Assembly: GCF_020184175.1 (NCBI RefSeq)
Contig: NW_026083105.1
Span: 26,732 to 90,731, forward strand
DNA: 64,000 nt
DNA from: Aphis gossypii
Taxonomy: Eukaryota; Arthropoda; Insecta; Hemiptera; Aphididae
Direction: 5' to 3'
Part shown: positions 36,594 to 48,400 of the stretch, in pieces
Layout of the letters: the number at the start of each line of letters is the position of its first letter
Numbering within the stretch: position 1 is the first letter of the stretch
Notes under the pieces: generated by a model
The model's database searches: none
The model's input: only the letters and a program-made list of their open reading frames with translations
Told to the model about the DNA's origin: nothing
Program-made: the position numbers and the translations under genes

Positions 36594-37259
36594 TTAACAT
36601 TGTGTCTTTGTCTCACTTTTAAAACCCGTAATCTTTTCTCGACAACTTGATCCAACTGCAGATGTCAAGCACTCATTTATAAACGATAGTGAGAGATCAC
36701 TACACGTTTTACATATTACATCATGGGTCTCTACTAAATTAAGTAGCCTTCCGGTTTTATTATATGTCCCGATATCTACTTCAAAAATTATTTCCCTATT
36801 ACCTAATTTCTCAAATTGAATATAAAAGTTTTTATTAAAATATTTGTCGTAACACGTTATGTTTAGCATTGGGTAATGGTCTAAGTCTAATCTTTTTAGA
36901 ATGTTTTTATCTGAATGTCCGTTCCACACTACTATTACGTTCTCTTTATTACCTCTAAGTATATAACTGTCGATGTATCCCTTTGTCAAATTATTCATCG
37001 TTGAACTCAAACTCTGTTTCAATTGGTCCAAACAAGCATCTCCCAAATCGGTCTTAACCCTGAAAACTCTCTTGATTTCTCTCACTGCTACCTGAAGCTC
37101 CGTCTCACCCATAGGTCGAGCTTCTTCATTAAGTGGTAACAAAAGAGGTCGTCCTTCCAGTTTCCTAATCTTAAAGCGGTCTAAGCTATTTGATATAGCC
37201 CCGGAGACATGGGCGGATAGGCCCATCGGAAAATCGTGATTTTCCCGGTAGGTCCCCAT
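36594..37259 (-). CDS. Unrecognised protein with possible DnaQ-like exonuclease motifs
   Basis: It reads MGTYRENHDFPMGLSAHVSG onward for about 221 residues without a break. A leucine-rich N-half (ELQVAVREIKRVFRV) is followed by VIVVWNGHSDKNILKRLDL, LNITCYDKYF, REIIFEVDIGTY and LLNLVETHDVICK. The NG-x-x-D and later H-D could be motifs II and III of a DEDDh 3'-5' exonuclease, but a clear first D-x-E motif is missing, so the idea is weak. From memory, similar proteins recur many times in aphid genomes; I cannot check this here. I start at the second Met because the first eight codons (from 37283) lie partly in an inverted-repeat unit (37272-37390). Confidence 0.45.
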   Translation of the reverse strand: MGTYRENHDFPMGLSAHVSGAISNSLDRFKIRKLEGRPLLLPLNEEARPMGETELQVAVREIKRVFRVKTDLGDACLDQLKQSLSSTMNNLTKGYIDSYILRGNKENVIVVWNGHSDKNILKRLDLDHYPMLNITCYDKYFNKNFYIQFEKLGNREIIFEVDIGTYNKTGRLLNLVETHDVICKTCSDLSLSFINECLTSAVGSSCREKITGFKSETKTQC

Positions 37260-37271
37260 CAATATTATGCT

Positions 37272-37390
37272 CAGAGGCCCCAACCCCGAAAAAAAAATTA
37301 ATTTTTATGAGACTGTAAAATAATACCAGCTGCGTATTTTTAATTTTTGTATATACCATCAGCTATTATTATTATTATTAGGGGCCTCTG
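37272..37390. repeat. 119-bp unit with 10-bp perfect inverted ends
   Basis: CAGAGGCCCC at the left and GGGGCCTCTG at the right, with an AT-rich middle ending in (TTA)n. It resembles a tiny MITE, but no target duplication is visible. Confidence 0.5.
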
Positions 37391-38627
37391 TGTAACACGC
37401 GTTGATACCCGTATAAATATATAATAGGCGCCTATTTTGTTGTATTTACTATCATGCTACTAAAACTAAATAATGTATAAAATGTAAATATAAATAAATA
37501 TGTCCGTTGTTCAAATGACAAAAATAAACAACTATAATAATAAATAACAATCAATAGGTAAGTATATTAATATAAATTAAATTTTTCATGAGTGATAACT
37601 ATAACTACTTATGACGTATCTGGTATCTACGTTTATATAAATATATTGTATCTTAATAATTTTGACTTGTTCTATTTTTAAACAATGCTTATCAATATTC
37701 AATGTGGATGTTGATAATAATATCATAAAAACTGTTTTATTTTTACTCTATGCCAGTATGCTTTATGGTATAAACCGATTATTAATTTTATTAACTGTTA
37801 TTTTTATTTTACCTTTTGGCTTTCTATTGTAGTAGTCGTGGTTTTTAAGTTTTTGCTAATTGTGTTTTAATTTATTAAATACCTAATATAAATTACACTA
37901 CAATAATGTCGAAAAGAAAATTTGAAAGTGGAGCTTCAAAAAGAAAAAGAATAAATCAAGATTTGTTAATTAAATGTGCCAACGATAAAACACAAAAAAA
38001 GTTAAATTTTTATTTACCAAAAAATACCGGTAAGTAATATTAGATTAAAGCTTTACTAATATACGGTAAAATATACACTTTTTGTTTCATTTGTAGTTAT
38101 ATAAATTATATTGTTATTTGGTAAACAATATTTTTGTAGGATCAAAATATATTTAACATAAACCTAAAAGTAGGCATGTACATTGTACATATAATACCGA
38201 TACCAAATTTATTTACAATATTGTTACCTATTTTACTTAATACAATGAAAGATAAAATTAAATAATCAATATTATTCAATTATTTTTAAACATCTTAAAT
38301 ATAATATTAGAGGATGGAATAATAGGTGTAAGTACTTATGCATATTTTTATTCTCTATTTCTCTGGTAAAAACTTAAAAAAAGCTACCTATAATAGTTTA
38401 GGTAGGTACATTTTTTTTGTTTTTAATTGTTTAATTAGTTTTAAAGGGTTTAAATGTTTTTGGTAAATGATTTTTTTTGTACATCTGAGGTTTTTTTTTA
38501 GTTATACATAATATGTTAGCTGGTGATGATGATAATATAAGTCATAAGACAAAAGCGTGGTTGTTTTAATTTTAGTTAGGAATAATTAGGGTACCTAGGT
38601 GTAATTATTTTCTGTAGTCTTTTCAAA

Positions 38628-38795
38628 CATTAATGATAATTTAATTTTCCAACTATTAGATGTTCTTAGTACAAATAAACAGTGTGAAGTAGAAAGTTTA
38701 CCCCTAGAAGAAAAATACAGTGGAGATGTAAATGATTTGAGTAGCTGCAATAACAATATCGAGATCCAACAACCCAATGAATGTGGTAAGAATAC
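38628..38795 (+). repeat. Duplicated small exon, copy 1
   Basis: About 165 bp including acceptor (TTTTCCAACTATTAG), 42-residue exon and GTAAGA donor. Repeated at 38841-39003. Confidence 0.9.
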
Positions 38796-38840
38796 AAATA
38801 TTTTTCAATAGTAGGTACATACCCATTTATAAAAACTTAT

Positions 38841-39003
38841 AATGATTTAATTTTCCAACTATTAGATGTTCTTGGTACAAATAAACAGTGTGAAGTAGAA
38901 AGTTTACCCCTAGAAGAAAAACACAGTGGAGATGTAAATGATTTGAGTAGCTGCAATAACAATATCGAGACCCAACAACTCAATGAATATGGTAAGAGTA
39001 CTA
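38841..39003 (+). repeat. Duplicated small exon, copy 2
   Basis: Same acceptor, exon and donor as copy 1 with about six base changes. Confidence 0.9.
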
Positions 39004-40550
39004 TTTTTAAAATATTAATTTTATAATACAAAACTGAGTACATAATATAAATGACAGCTAAGACACTATAAATACAAAATAATTAATTAAGTAGGTATTA
39101 TAAACAAAATTACTAAAACAAGAATATAATTTAAATTTATATCATTACAAATTTGTATCTACATTTAGTATCACGAAAACAGAAATCATAAAAATGTAAA
39201 ATAATATATTTGTCACCATTAAATTCAGAATTTAATTTTTCTAATTTGACATGTATATCAATTATGACCACTAAGATTTTAATTTCTTTTTTTTTTTAGA
39301 GTCTTCTGATTTGAATTTGTTTACAAGACCTTCCACAGCCAATTTTGCAAAGTACTGGTTATTTCATCCCAATCAACCAAAAATCGGTGTACCATTTGCA
39401 TATAAAAAATTTATTTTCGAATTGATGGAGAAAATCGTATTTGTCTTTGTTATGGTGACGGATCTGGACCATTCTCTAAAGGATTTAATGACTGGAAGCA
39501 TGTGTATACTCGAATAAATGAACAAGAAAATTCAAAAACACATAGGTTAAATGTAGATGCTCAAGTTATGAAACAACAATTTTCATCAATTGATTCACTA
39601 TTAACTTATGGTCATAGTTCAATAAGGAAGAAAGAAATATAAAATAGAAGGCAAGTTTTATTTCGTATAATTGATATTATTAAATTAATCGGTAAACGTG
39701 GACTCAGTTATCAAGGTAAATCTAACAAAGCCATTTATACTCTTGATAATCCATCTTTGGACAATGGTAATTTCTTGGAAATGATTTTACTAGTGGGCAA
39801 GTATGATCCAGTACTCAAAGCTCATTTAGATAAAGCAATTAAAAATAGTATAAAAAGTCATGATTCTGGTTCCAAACAAGGAGGTGGGCACATAAAACCA
39901 CAAGAGTTTGTACTATTGGTGAAACTAGATGGTGGTCAAAAGATGCTTCTTTAACCAAAATCTTTGGTAATTTTAATAATCCTGAGTCTGGACTTTTTGT
40001 GGACCTTATATTAACATTAAGTGAAATTGAAACAAACTCAAGTATAAAATCTGAAGCTCGTTTTAAAGCAAGTGGATTAAAGGCAGGTTTATGTAAATAC
40101 GAAATAATTTTAACAGCACAAATGTACCTTAGAATATTTTATAAATATCTTCAAGGCAAAGGGATCAATATAATGACAGCGTATCAAATGGTAACACAAA
40201 CTTTACAGGATTTAAGAAAGTGTACATGTGAGTTTTCTAGGACTAAAGATGCAGCTGATAAGTTTGTACAACATACCAATAAAATATTTCAAAAAATGAA
40301 AAACAATGTAATAGAAATCGAAAATTGTCTACCACAATCTCGTAAAAAAAAAAAAACTGAGCAATTTCATGATTATGAGGCAGATGATGATCCTATAACA
40401 GACCCATTGCATTCATATGAAGTTAATGTTTACAATCAAGTACTGGACACTGTTATTGAGAGCATTTCTTCAAGATTCGAAAAACATGGACAGTTATGTG
40501 CAGATTTTGCATGTCTTGACCCTAATAATTTCAAACCAGATGTAACTCTT

Positions 40551-43500
40551 CCAAATTGTTATCTCCTTAATTATATCAGGCCTCTGAAACTGCATTTGAA
40601 TTTCATAATTATGCAATTTCCTCCATTCATTTATTTGGTTATCAAAGACCGGTCCATATATTTTTCTTAAAACCTTTCTTTCGAATACACCTAGTCTCTG
40701 TTCTTCGGCTCTTCTCAGTGCCCACGTCTCAGATCCGTACATGACAATAGGTCGTAATAATGTCATGTACATTCTTAATTTTAAATTTTTAAATTTTTAG
40801 AGAGGGTCCTAGATTTCAGTACTTTTTCTAATCCGTAGTATCCCTTATTAGCTAGTTGTATTCTCGACAACACCTCTGTTTTAAGTTCATTGTCTTGAGT
40901 AATAATAGATCCGAGGTACTTAAATTGTGAGACTTTCTTAAAATTATGTCCTTCTAATTCAATATGTTGTCCTAGTCTGTAATTTCTGCTATTTCGGCTA
41001 ACAACTAAGTATTCTGTCTTATCATCGTTAACGGATAATCCCACTTTCTCTGCAGCCTTTATAAGTTTTTTTCCCAGCCTTTTTATCGTCTCAATATCAT
41101 CTCCTAAGAGAGCTACATCGTCCGCGTATGCTAAAAGTCCTATTGTTATTTGTCCCAGCGCAATCCCTTCTGAAACGTTCATTTCTCGTACTATTTTTTC
41201 CAGTACCAGGTTAAACAACACTGGGGAAAGCGCATCCTTGCCGGAGACCTGTCGTCACCCTCACAGGCTGAGATGTTGTGTTCGCTATCTTAACCTTTAT
41301 ATCCGTCTGGTTGATGCTGGCTCCAATGAGGCTTACAATTTTACTTGGAATCTAAATTCTTTGAGTATATTTATAAGGCTTCTCTATGGATAGAATCATA
41401 GGCTTTTTTAAAATCTACAAACAATATGTGTACATCCTTATTATACTCCCAACTTTTTTGGAGGATCTGTCTTATTACGAAAATCTGATCCGTTGTAGAT
41501 CTATTCGGCCTAAAGCCTCCCTGATAGTCTCCTAGTAAAGTCTCTGCTATTGGCCTTACTCTATCCAGTATACAATATGCTAGGACTTTATACGTTGTAT
41601 CTAGTAATGCTATACCCCTATAATTACTACATACTTGTGGATCATTTTTTTTTGTGAATAGGACACACTAATGCGGTGCTCCAATCCTCCGGAAGTCTTT
41701 CTTCATGCCAGATACTCTCTATAATACTATGAATTCTATTTATTGTTCCGTCATCTAGGTTCTTTAGTACTTCTCCTTGGATCCCGTCTTCCCCAGGAGT
41801 TTTGTGGTTTTTTAGCCTATTAAGTTGTTGTAATATTTCCTCTTTGCTTGGAGGCGGACAATCGGTATCATTAGGTTCCGTTGGCATCCATGCAAATGTA
41901 TTGACTGGGTTTTCGCAATTAAGTAATAAACCAAAATAATGTCTCCATTTTTCCAATACCTTGTCTTGTTCTGTCACAAGGGTTCCATCGTCATTTTTAA
42001 GAAACTTTTCATGTTTTTTGTACCCTCCTCTAATTGAATTTATCTTCTGGTATAATTGTCGAGTTCTATTTACTTTGTGATCAATTTCAGCTTCCTCTAA
42101 TACATCTATTGTATATTTCCGTTTTTCATATCTAAATATATTATTTGCTTTCTTTTGACATTCTTTGTATGCCATCACTTTCTCTCTATTATAGGGATTG
42201 TTGAGCATTTGGGTCCTGGCTTCTTTCCTTCTATTAAATGCTTCCTTGCAGGAGTTTTTGAACCACGGTTTCCTTGTCCTGTTTTGTTTGCCTATTACTG
42301 TGACTGTGGTCGTTTTTATAGCATCCTTAACCGCTTTCCATTTAGCATCAATTGTCTCTTCTTGATTTATGTTTAAACTGTTCATTGTTTCATGTAATTT
42401 TTGCTTGAAATTTCTACATATATTAGTATCTTTTAGCTTATTCACGTCATATTTGTCCACTAACGTTCCTTTTTTAGATGTCAGTTTCTTGAGTTTCACC
42501 TTCAGTTTTCCTCTAACTAGGTAGTGGTCTGAGTCGCAGTCAGCTCCTCTGACTGTTTTAATATCATGCATACAATTTCTGAACCTAGTATTAATCAGGA
42601 CATGGTCAATCTGACTGACATATCTTCCACTCGGTGCCTTCCATGTACCTTTATAGATATCTTTATGTGGAAACATTGTGCTCTTCACAATAAGTCCCCC
42701 ACCACATGTAAAGTCTATAAGTCTGAGTCCATTTTCACTAGTTATATCGTGAAGGCTGTGGTTACCAATCGTTGATCTAAATATGTTCTCCTTCCCTAAC
42801 TTGGTATTAAAGTCTCCTAGGACTATCCTAATTCTACTTCGTGGGATTTCATTTAGCGTGTGTTCCAAATTATCGTAGAATTCGTCCTTCTCCTCTTGTG
42901 TTTTTTCTTCTGTGGGTGCATGCCCATTCACGAATGTAATATCGAAAAAATGTGCTTTTAATGTTAGTACTGATATCCTTGGGTTAATGCTTTTGAATTC
43001 CCTTACTGATGGTACTAAGTATTTATGTACTGCAAAGCCTGTTCCAAATTGACGATGTTTATTACATTCGCCATAAAAGATCGTTGTGTCTTGAATATCT
43101 AGAGTTCCGTTATCGTTCCACCTTATCTCTTGTAGGGCCACCACTCCTAGCCCATACCTCTCCGTCTCCTCAACTAAGCATTGTACTGCTCCAGGTTTAA
43201 AAAGTGTGCGGATGTTCCATGTTCCAAAAGATAAGCCGTTTTTCCATTTTCTTGTCTTATTTTCCAAAGCTCCACGGTTCCGAGGCAAGTTTATTGATAG
43301 ATCCTGAACAATATTATTTTCTAAGGCAGGGTTGTTAGCCCTGCGCTAAACCCCCAAACTGGAGGACCAGACTACTCCAACCAATTAAGGTTAGAGTAGG
43401 GAGAACAGTACCAACTAATTAAAGTCAGTAAAGTTCAGAGCTCGGGGCCCCGGGTTCGCAAAACCCGTCGCACTAGATAGTGCTCCCCTGGGGGAATCAT
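40551..43500 (-). mobile_element. RTE-type LINE lacking its 3' end
   Basis: The minus strand carries an RTE 5' leader (43290-43500, with the GC-rich GGGCCCCGAGCTCTGAAC near 43445 and CCCCCAGGGGAGCACTATC near 43490) and one long ORF. The ORF stops dead at QRPDIIKEI near 40555, where hAT sequence begins. The expected RRLRWAGHV-like end, 3' UTR and tail are absent. LINEs normally lose the 5' end, so loss of the 3' end points to a later deletion or recombination. Confidence 0.8.
40556..43288 (-). pseudogene. RTE-type ORF: endonuclease and reverse transcriptase
   Basis: It starts MPRNRGALENKTRKWKNG; FGTWNIRTLFKPG and VALQEIRWN open the APE endonuclease. IVLGDFNTKLG and CDSDHYLVRGK complete it. 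Reverse transcriptase: NHKTPGEDGIQGEVLKNL, NYRGIALLDTTYKVL, GGFRPNRSTTDQIF, ILFVDFKKAYDSI, LSPVLFNLVLEKI and LLAYADDVALLG. The tail has LRPIVMYGSETWAL and FERKVLRKIYGPV. Lesions: one base too many in an A run at about 41648 (stop after CPIHKKK), damage at 41220-41360 between the palm blocks, and a break near 40775. Plus-strand frames at 42.1-43.2 kb are shadows. Confidence 0.88.
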
Positions 43501-43708
43501 ATATGATATTATATGATTTAATGACGATTTAAAATAAAATTTGTATTGAACTTTATACCATTATAATTGTTATAATTACTCTAAGAATTGATTTCAATAT
43601 TATAGTAAAAAAATAAGATTAATTAATTTTATCAATTTTAATAATTTTATTAAATGTTATAATTTATATTATCAATAAATAGTTTTTACATTATAATATA
43701 TTTGCATT

Positions 43709-44648
43709 TTATTTTTTGCTGTTTTTTACAATCTTTCGTTTTGGATCCGATGAACATCGATTCAAAATTGAACGAATAAGTTCGTTTATTTTATTTGATA
43801 TTTCATTATCAGCAGGATAGGTATTGCAAGTATACAACTTCACGCTAGCTTCAGAATGTTTCCATCTATTATAAAAAATCATTATTTAATAATATTCGTA
43901 ATATGTTTTATTATTTAATCATGCTATAGTTAAATATCAACGATAAAATCCTCAATCTTATTATTTTAATTAGAATTTAATAATTTATTTGTGTTGAATA
44001 ATAATACGTAACGGTCAAATTAAAAAAATAATCTGGTGATCAATAAATGATTGTATCGCTGTTGTTTAACTTTGTTCATCATTTAATCATTGTTTTTTTT
44101 TTTTATTATGGTTTTTACCTTACAAGTGACGGAATGTCCTTTATAGCACTAGTTTTATAATGTTGGATGACGTAGTAGTCATCGCATTTTGGCGCTACTG
44201 GACACCGAATCGTATACGTGTAATTTCCTTCCGTCAATGTTATTGAGTTTGAAACGTTATCTTCAATATTTCCTTTCGAAATTACACTAGCTAAGGCATC
44301 CTTGTACGTCTCTATTGATTCTGTTCGCTGCTATGCATTAATATATATTTATATTAAAAATGAATGTGTGGTGTGTGTAATATTTAAAAAAATAATACAA
44401 TACAAATTATTACCTTTCCAGCCTTAGACATTTTAACTTTTGGTTCAGTATCATTTTTTTCTTTTTTTATTCTGCATTTTTACCGGTTTTAAAGAAGATG
44501 ATAGTGTTGATAGCATACTACTTTCATTCTATTATTTAATAATAATATATTATTATCATACACACACATCCATAAACAAATAGGTATAGGTACTTACATC
44601 ATCATTTGAAGAGCTTTCGCCTGCAGATACATTAGTATAGTACGACAT
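43709..44648 (-). CDS. Gene B: unrecognised 4-exon gene, paralog of gene A
   Basis: Exons on the minus strand: 44648-44598 (MSYYTNVSAGESSSNDD), 44528-44414 (Lys-rich, to VKMSKAGK), 44330-44119 (QRTESIETYKDALASV to DYYVIQHYKTSAIKDIPSL) and 43865-43709 (WKHSEASVKLYTCNTYPAD to KRKIVKNSKK). Splice sites and phases match gene A exon by exon. Only exon 2 is one base out of phase, through an extra A in the A-rich run near 44470; as read it stops early. The predicted protein is about 165 residues with an acidic Ser-rich start, a basic segment that could be a nuclear signal, and a core with Y-x-I-x-HYK followed by WKH-x-E-x-S-x-K. No domain is recognised. The intron just before the last exon is 253 nt, against about 1.8 kb in gene A. 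Confidence 0.6.
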
Positions 44649-44924
44649 ATTATTATATATATATAAATATTTTTTTTTTAAATATACCTTAAATAAAAAT
44701 GATAATCAGTATAAGTTTAATTTTTAATATAACAGATTGTTTAAAAAACATTTACCTGATCAAATTGTGTTACTTGGGTTTGTTATCGACTTCTAGCAAA
44801 CGGATATCCGATATATTACGGTATGAAACGACGAAACATAAAATTTATAGACAATGTTGAGATTTAACACTAACTATAATCAATGTCTACTGATCACTTA
44901 TATACAGATTTGTAAGGTTGTGGT

Positions 44925-45062
44925 ATCATATGGCGTGATCATAGTTTTACCTATTCTATAAAAAAATAACTGTAGTCCAAGTTTAATATAGCGTGATCAT
45001 ATTTTTACCTAATCTATAAAAAATATCTGTGATCAAAGTGTAATATGGCGTGATCACATATC
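44925..45062. repeat. Tandem array upstream of gene B, three units of 57-58 bp
   Basis: ATATGGCGTGATCATA-like starts at about 44929, 44987 and 45044, each followed by TTTTACCTAWTCTATAAAAAA and a GATCAAAGT/GTCCAAGT word. It lies 280-415 bp upstream of the gene B start. Confidence 0.85.
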
Positions 45063-45476
45063 ACACCATTGGATCAGACTATAAATTTGGTTCATAATCG
45101 TTCAATATTTATAGACTTATAGTCATTTACAAAGTGCTCTTGAGTTGGTTATAGTATAGGGTGTGGATAGAGTCCCGGAAATTCCGTGATAATTGTAAAA
45201 ATGTTATCAGTCCCGGACAATTTTTCTTATCATTGCGCATGCGCGGGGACTAGTCTTATTTCCAACACGATTCAATAATTATGGTACTGCCGGGACTTGT
45301 ACAATAATTATGTTATTGCCGGGATACTAAGTTGTACCATTGTACAATAGTAACTGTTATCGTATGATTTGTATGGATTTATGTGTTACTATAAATAACT
45401 AATAAGTGAATCACTAGTTGTGTATTGTTGTGCACTTGTGCTTGTGTATTTTTTGATTTATAAATTATAAATTACA
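45063..45476. other. Upstream region of MULE gene with GGGACT/CCGGGA words
   Basis: The words TCCCGGA, GCCGGGA and GGGACTAG recur at 45170-45335, including a 29-bp direct repeat (CAATAATTATGGTACTGCCG at 45273 and 45302). This could be a MULE end or promoter, but the inverted partner on the 3' side was not found. Confidence 0.4.
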
Positions 45477-48400
45477 ATGTCTCACCAATATATTGGTAAA
45501 AAGTTTAAATCTCACGAAGATGTTGAAGTGTTTACGGCTGAGTATAAACAGTCATCTTTAAATGACTACTGGGTAAGAGACAATCGAACATTGCACTCGG
45601 CAGAAAAAAGGTAGGTATACTAATTTAAAAAAAAGTTTTATTAATAAGCATATTGTGTTATTATATAGCTGCATTCATGGCGGACAGAAATTCCGTCAAA
45701 AAATTAAAAAGACTGATCGTAAAACTTTGTAAGTATAAAATAAAAACTGTCACAACCTCCGGGAAAAATAGTTTGATTTGTTTTGAACTGTTAAAAGACA
45801 TATTCAGTTTCCAATATCTTTAGTTTTTTTTTTCTATGATGTAAATAAAATTGTATTCGTTGGGTAAAGAAGCTTGAAAATTTAACACAAGGTTCCTGAT
45901 ATATTGTTACTATAGCAGTTGAAAAATATTAAAAGTACATTAGGTAGCACAATTTTTTTAAATAATAGGTAATTTAAAGTTCAAATTTTGACAAAATGTA
46001 TCAAATTTAAAATGTAATAATTATATTTTAGTTAAAATTTATAAAATTTAATTTTCAACTTTTATAGCTAAGTATTAAAAATTTAAATCAGAGTGACATA
46101 CACTTACCCACCTTTTTATTATTGAATAAATACTACAAATAATTTAGAATTAAACTACTATAATTAATATGGTTATTTTTTAATTAATAAATGATATATA
46201 TTTCTTTTAGTATATTCAAACAAGAATGTGATGTATTTATTTATTTTGCCATATCTAAAGATGGAGAACATTTGGTTTTAAAAAGTTTATCAGAAGAACA
46301 TAACCACAATTCTAATAAAAAGTAATTATCAATTGGGTTATAAAACAACAATGATCTTAAGTAACACTTTTTAGTTTGGTGCCAGACAGATTATATATTC
46401 AAGAAGCAAAGGTGGACATTACTTGTTAATTATTTTTGTTTTTAACTTAACAACTTAGGTATTCAATTAAAATTTTTATTATTTTAACTTAACTTTTATA
46501 GTTAATTATCATTACCATGCAGTTAAGTTAATTTTGACAAAACTAATTCTTTTGATTTTGTATGATAATTATATTATTTATAAGCAAAACAATTATTTAT
46601 CTTCAACTATGTATAGATGTAGCCTATAAGTTTCTGCTAACAATAACAATTTAATGTTTTATCTTTGCACAGTGTATAACGTCTTGGCTTGAAAAAAAAA
46701 AACTAACTTAATTACCTAATTTTATTTTTTATCTTAACTTTAAACTTAGTTAAATTTTTTTTGTGAACTTTTAACTGAAAGCATTTTAATTGAATTAACT
46801 TAATCTGTCACAGTTAATAATTTTCATCTCACCTTAATTACTCATTTTTACCTTTTTCAAGAAGTTCAAATGTCCTATAATCTATTTAATAAAATAATAT
46901 TTTAACTATTCATTTGTTTGGTACTTATAGAAAAACATTTAGCCATCTTCCAAAACAAAGAAAACTCAACCAAAATATTTTGAATGAAGCTACTAATCTC
47001 CAGGCATTAAGGCCCAACAAAAAATTCTTCTAAAAAATGTATCCGATACTTCTGGTAAAACTCTATTATTGAGAGTTATAACAAATATTTCCAAACGTAA
47101 AGAAACATACACAAATGATTTGAACGCTTGCTTTCCAATATTAAAAAAACATAATTGTCAGTATGAAGTCTTGGTGGAAAATAATGAATTAAGGGGCTTA
47201 TTCTTTCAAAATACAGACATGAAAAATAATTTTGATTCTTATCCTGAAATTGTGCTTCTTGATGGTACATACAAACTATTAAATTTTGGTGGTGTTGTGT
47301 ATTTATTTATTATCGAAGATTCAATTGGAAGCTCAGAAATAATAGCTGTTGGAATACTAATAGGTGAAATAAAAGAATACATTAATTGGTTAATTTCAAC
47401 ATTTAAAAATAAAAACAATCGTAGTTCTTTGATCAGGACGTTCATGACTGACAAAGATGAAAACATGAGAAACGTTCTGAGGCATCACTTTCCAACATCT
47501 AAATTAATATTGTGCAAATTTCATGTATTTCAAATTTTCAAACGTGAAATCACTACAAATAAATTAGGTATTACTCCATGTGAAGAATCAACTACTAAAG
47601 AATATTTCCAAAATATATCCTATTCAAAATCTATTGAGGAGTATGAAAAAACCTATGAATCTATGACACAGTTATTGCCAACACAAGTAATGACGTATTT
47701 TAAAAATAATTGGAACCCCATCAAATATGAATAGGTAGATGCATTCATTAATGATAATTTCTTAAATTTTACAAATAACAGAACAGAGTCATTAAATCGA
47801 AACTTAAAATCTGTAATTAGAAAACTGAGTACCCTAGAAGAATTTCTGACTAATTTTTTTATTGAATTACACATTGAAAGAACCGAACGAGACCATAAAG
47901 CAATAAAAAGTATTCATAAAATACCGGTTATATCAAATGATATACTTCCAATCAAAAAATATTCTGATCATTTAACTCAGTATTCTTTTAGTCATGTCGA
48001 AAAAGAATATCTGGCTAGTCTCAAAATGAACAACAATTCACTTGAAAATATTGGTGTTACTGTAACATTATGTGATTGTAAGTTTTTTCGATCAATGAAG
48101 TTGCCATGCCGCCGCATCATCAAAAAACGACAGCTAAATAATTTAGACATTTTTGATCAACAATTATGTTTACCCCGATGGACCAAAAACTATCTTCTTC
48201 AAAACCAAAATGCATTTCAACCACAAATCAATTCACCAGACAGTGTGCAAGATAGTATAAGTTATATAACATCCAAGAAAAAACCATCACCAAAATCAGC
48301 ATTTGAAAAATACAAGGAAGCTTCAAATTTTACTACTAAACTATGTCAATTAGCTTCTGAAGTTGGACACTCTATGTATAATAATAGAATTGAAGGTTTA

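Larger units (their letters stand above)
37906..40550 (+). pseudogene. ZMYM1-like hAT gene (TTF zinc finger/DUF4371), internally deleted
   Basis: Exon 1 starts MSKRKFESGASKRKR and is followed by two near-identical small exons (DVLSTNKQCEVESLPLEE and DVLGTNKQCEVESLPLEE). The main exon is from 39300. There the TTF-type region (YWLFHPNQPKIG, then after a frame change GSGPFSKGFNDWKHVY) and the DUF4371 start (RGLSYQGKSNKAIYTLDN) are readable. Near 39900 the text jumps from GSKQGGG directly to GETRWWSKDASLTKIFGNF, which belongs hundreds of residues later, so most of the catalytic core is deleted. The late part (DLRKCTCEFSRTKDAADKF to DFACLDPNNF) is intact. Other lesions: the frame change near 39420 and a stop near 39640. 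The gene ends abruptly at the RTE junction near 40550. Confidence 0.75.

Noticed and set aside
45170..45335. TCCCGGA/GCCGGGA words as MULE terminal repeats
   Set aside because: No inverted partner was found downstream of 49163, so terminal repeats cannot be claimed.
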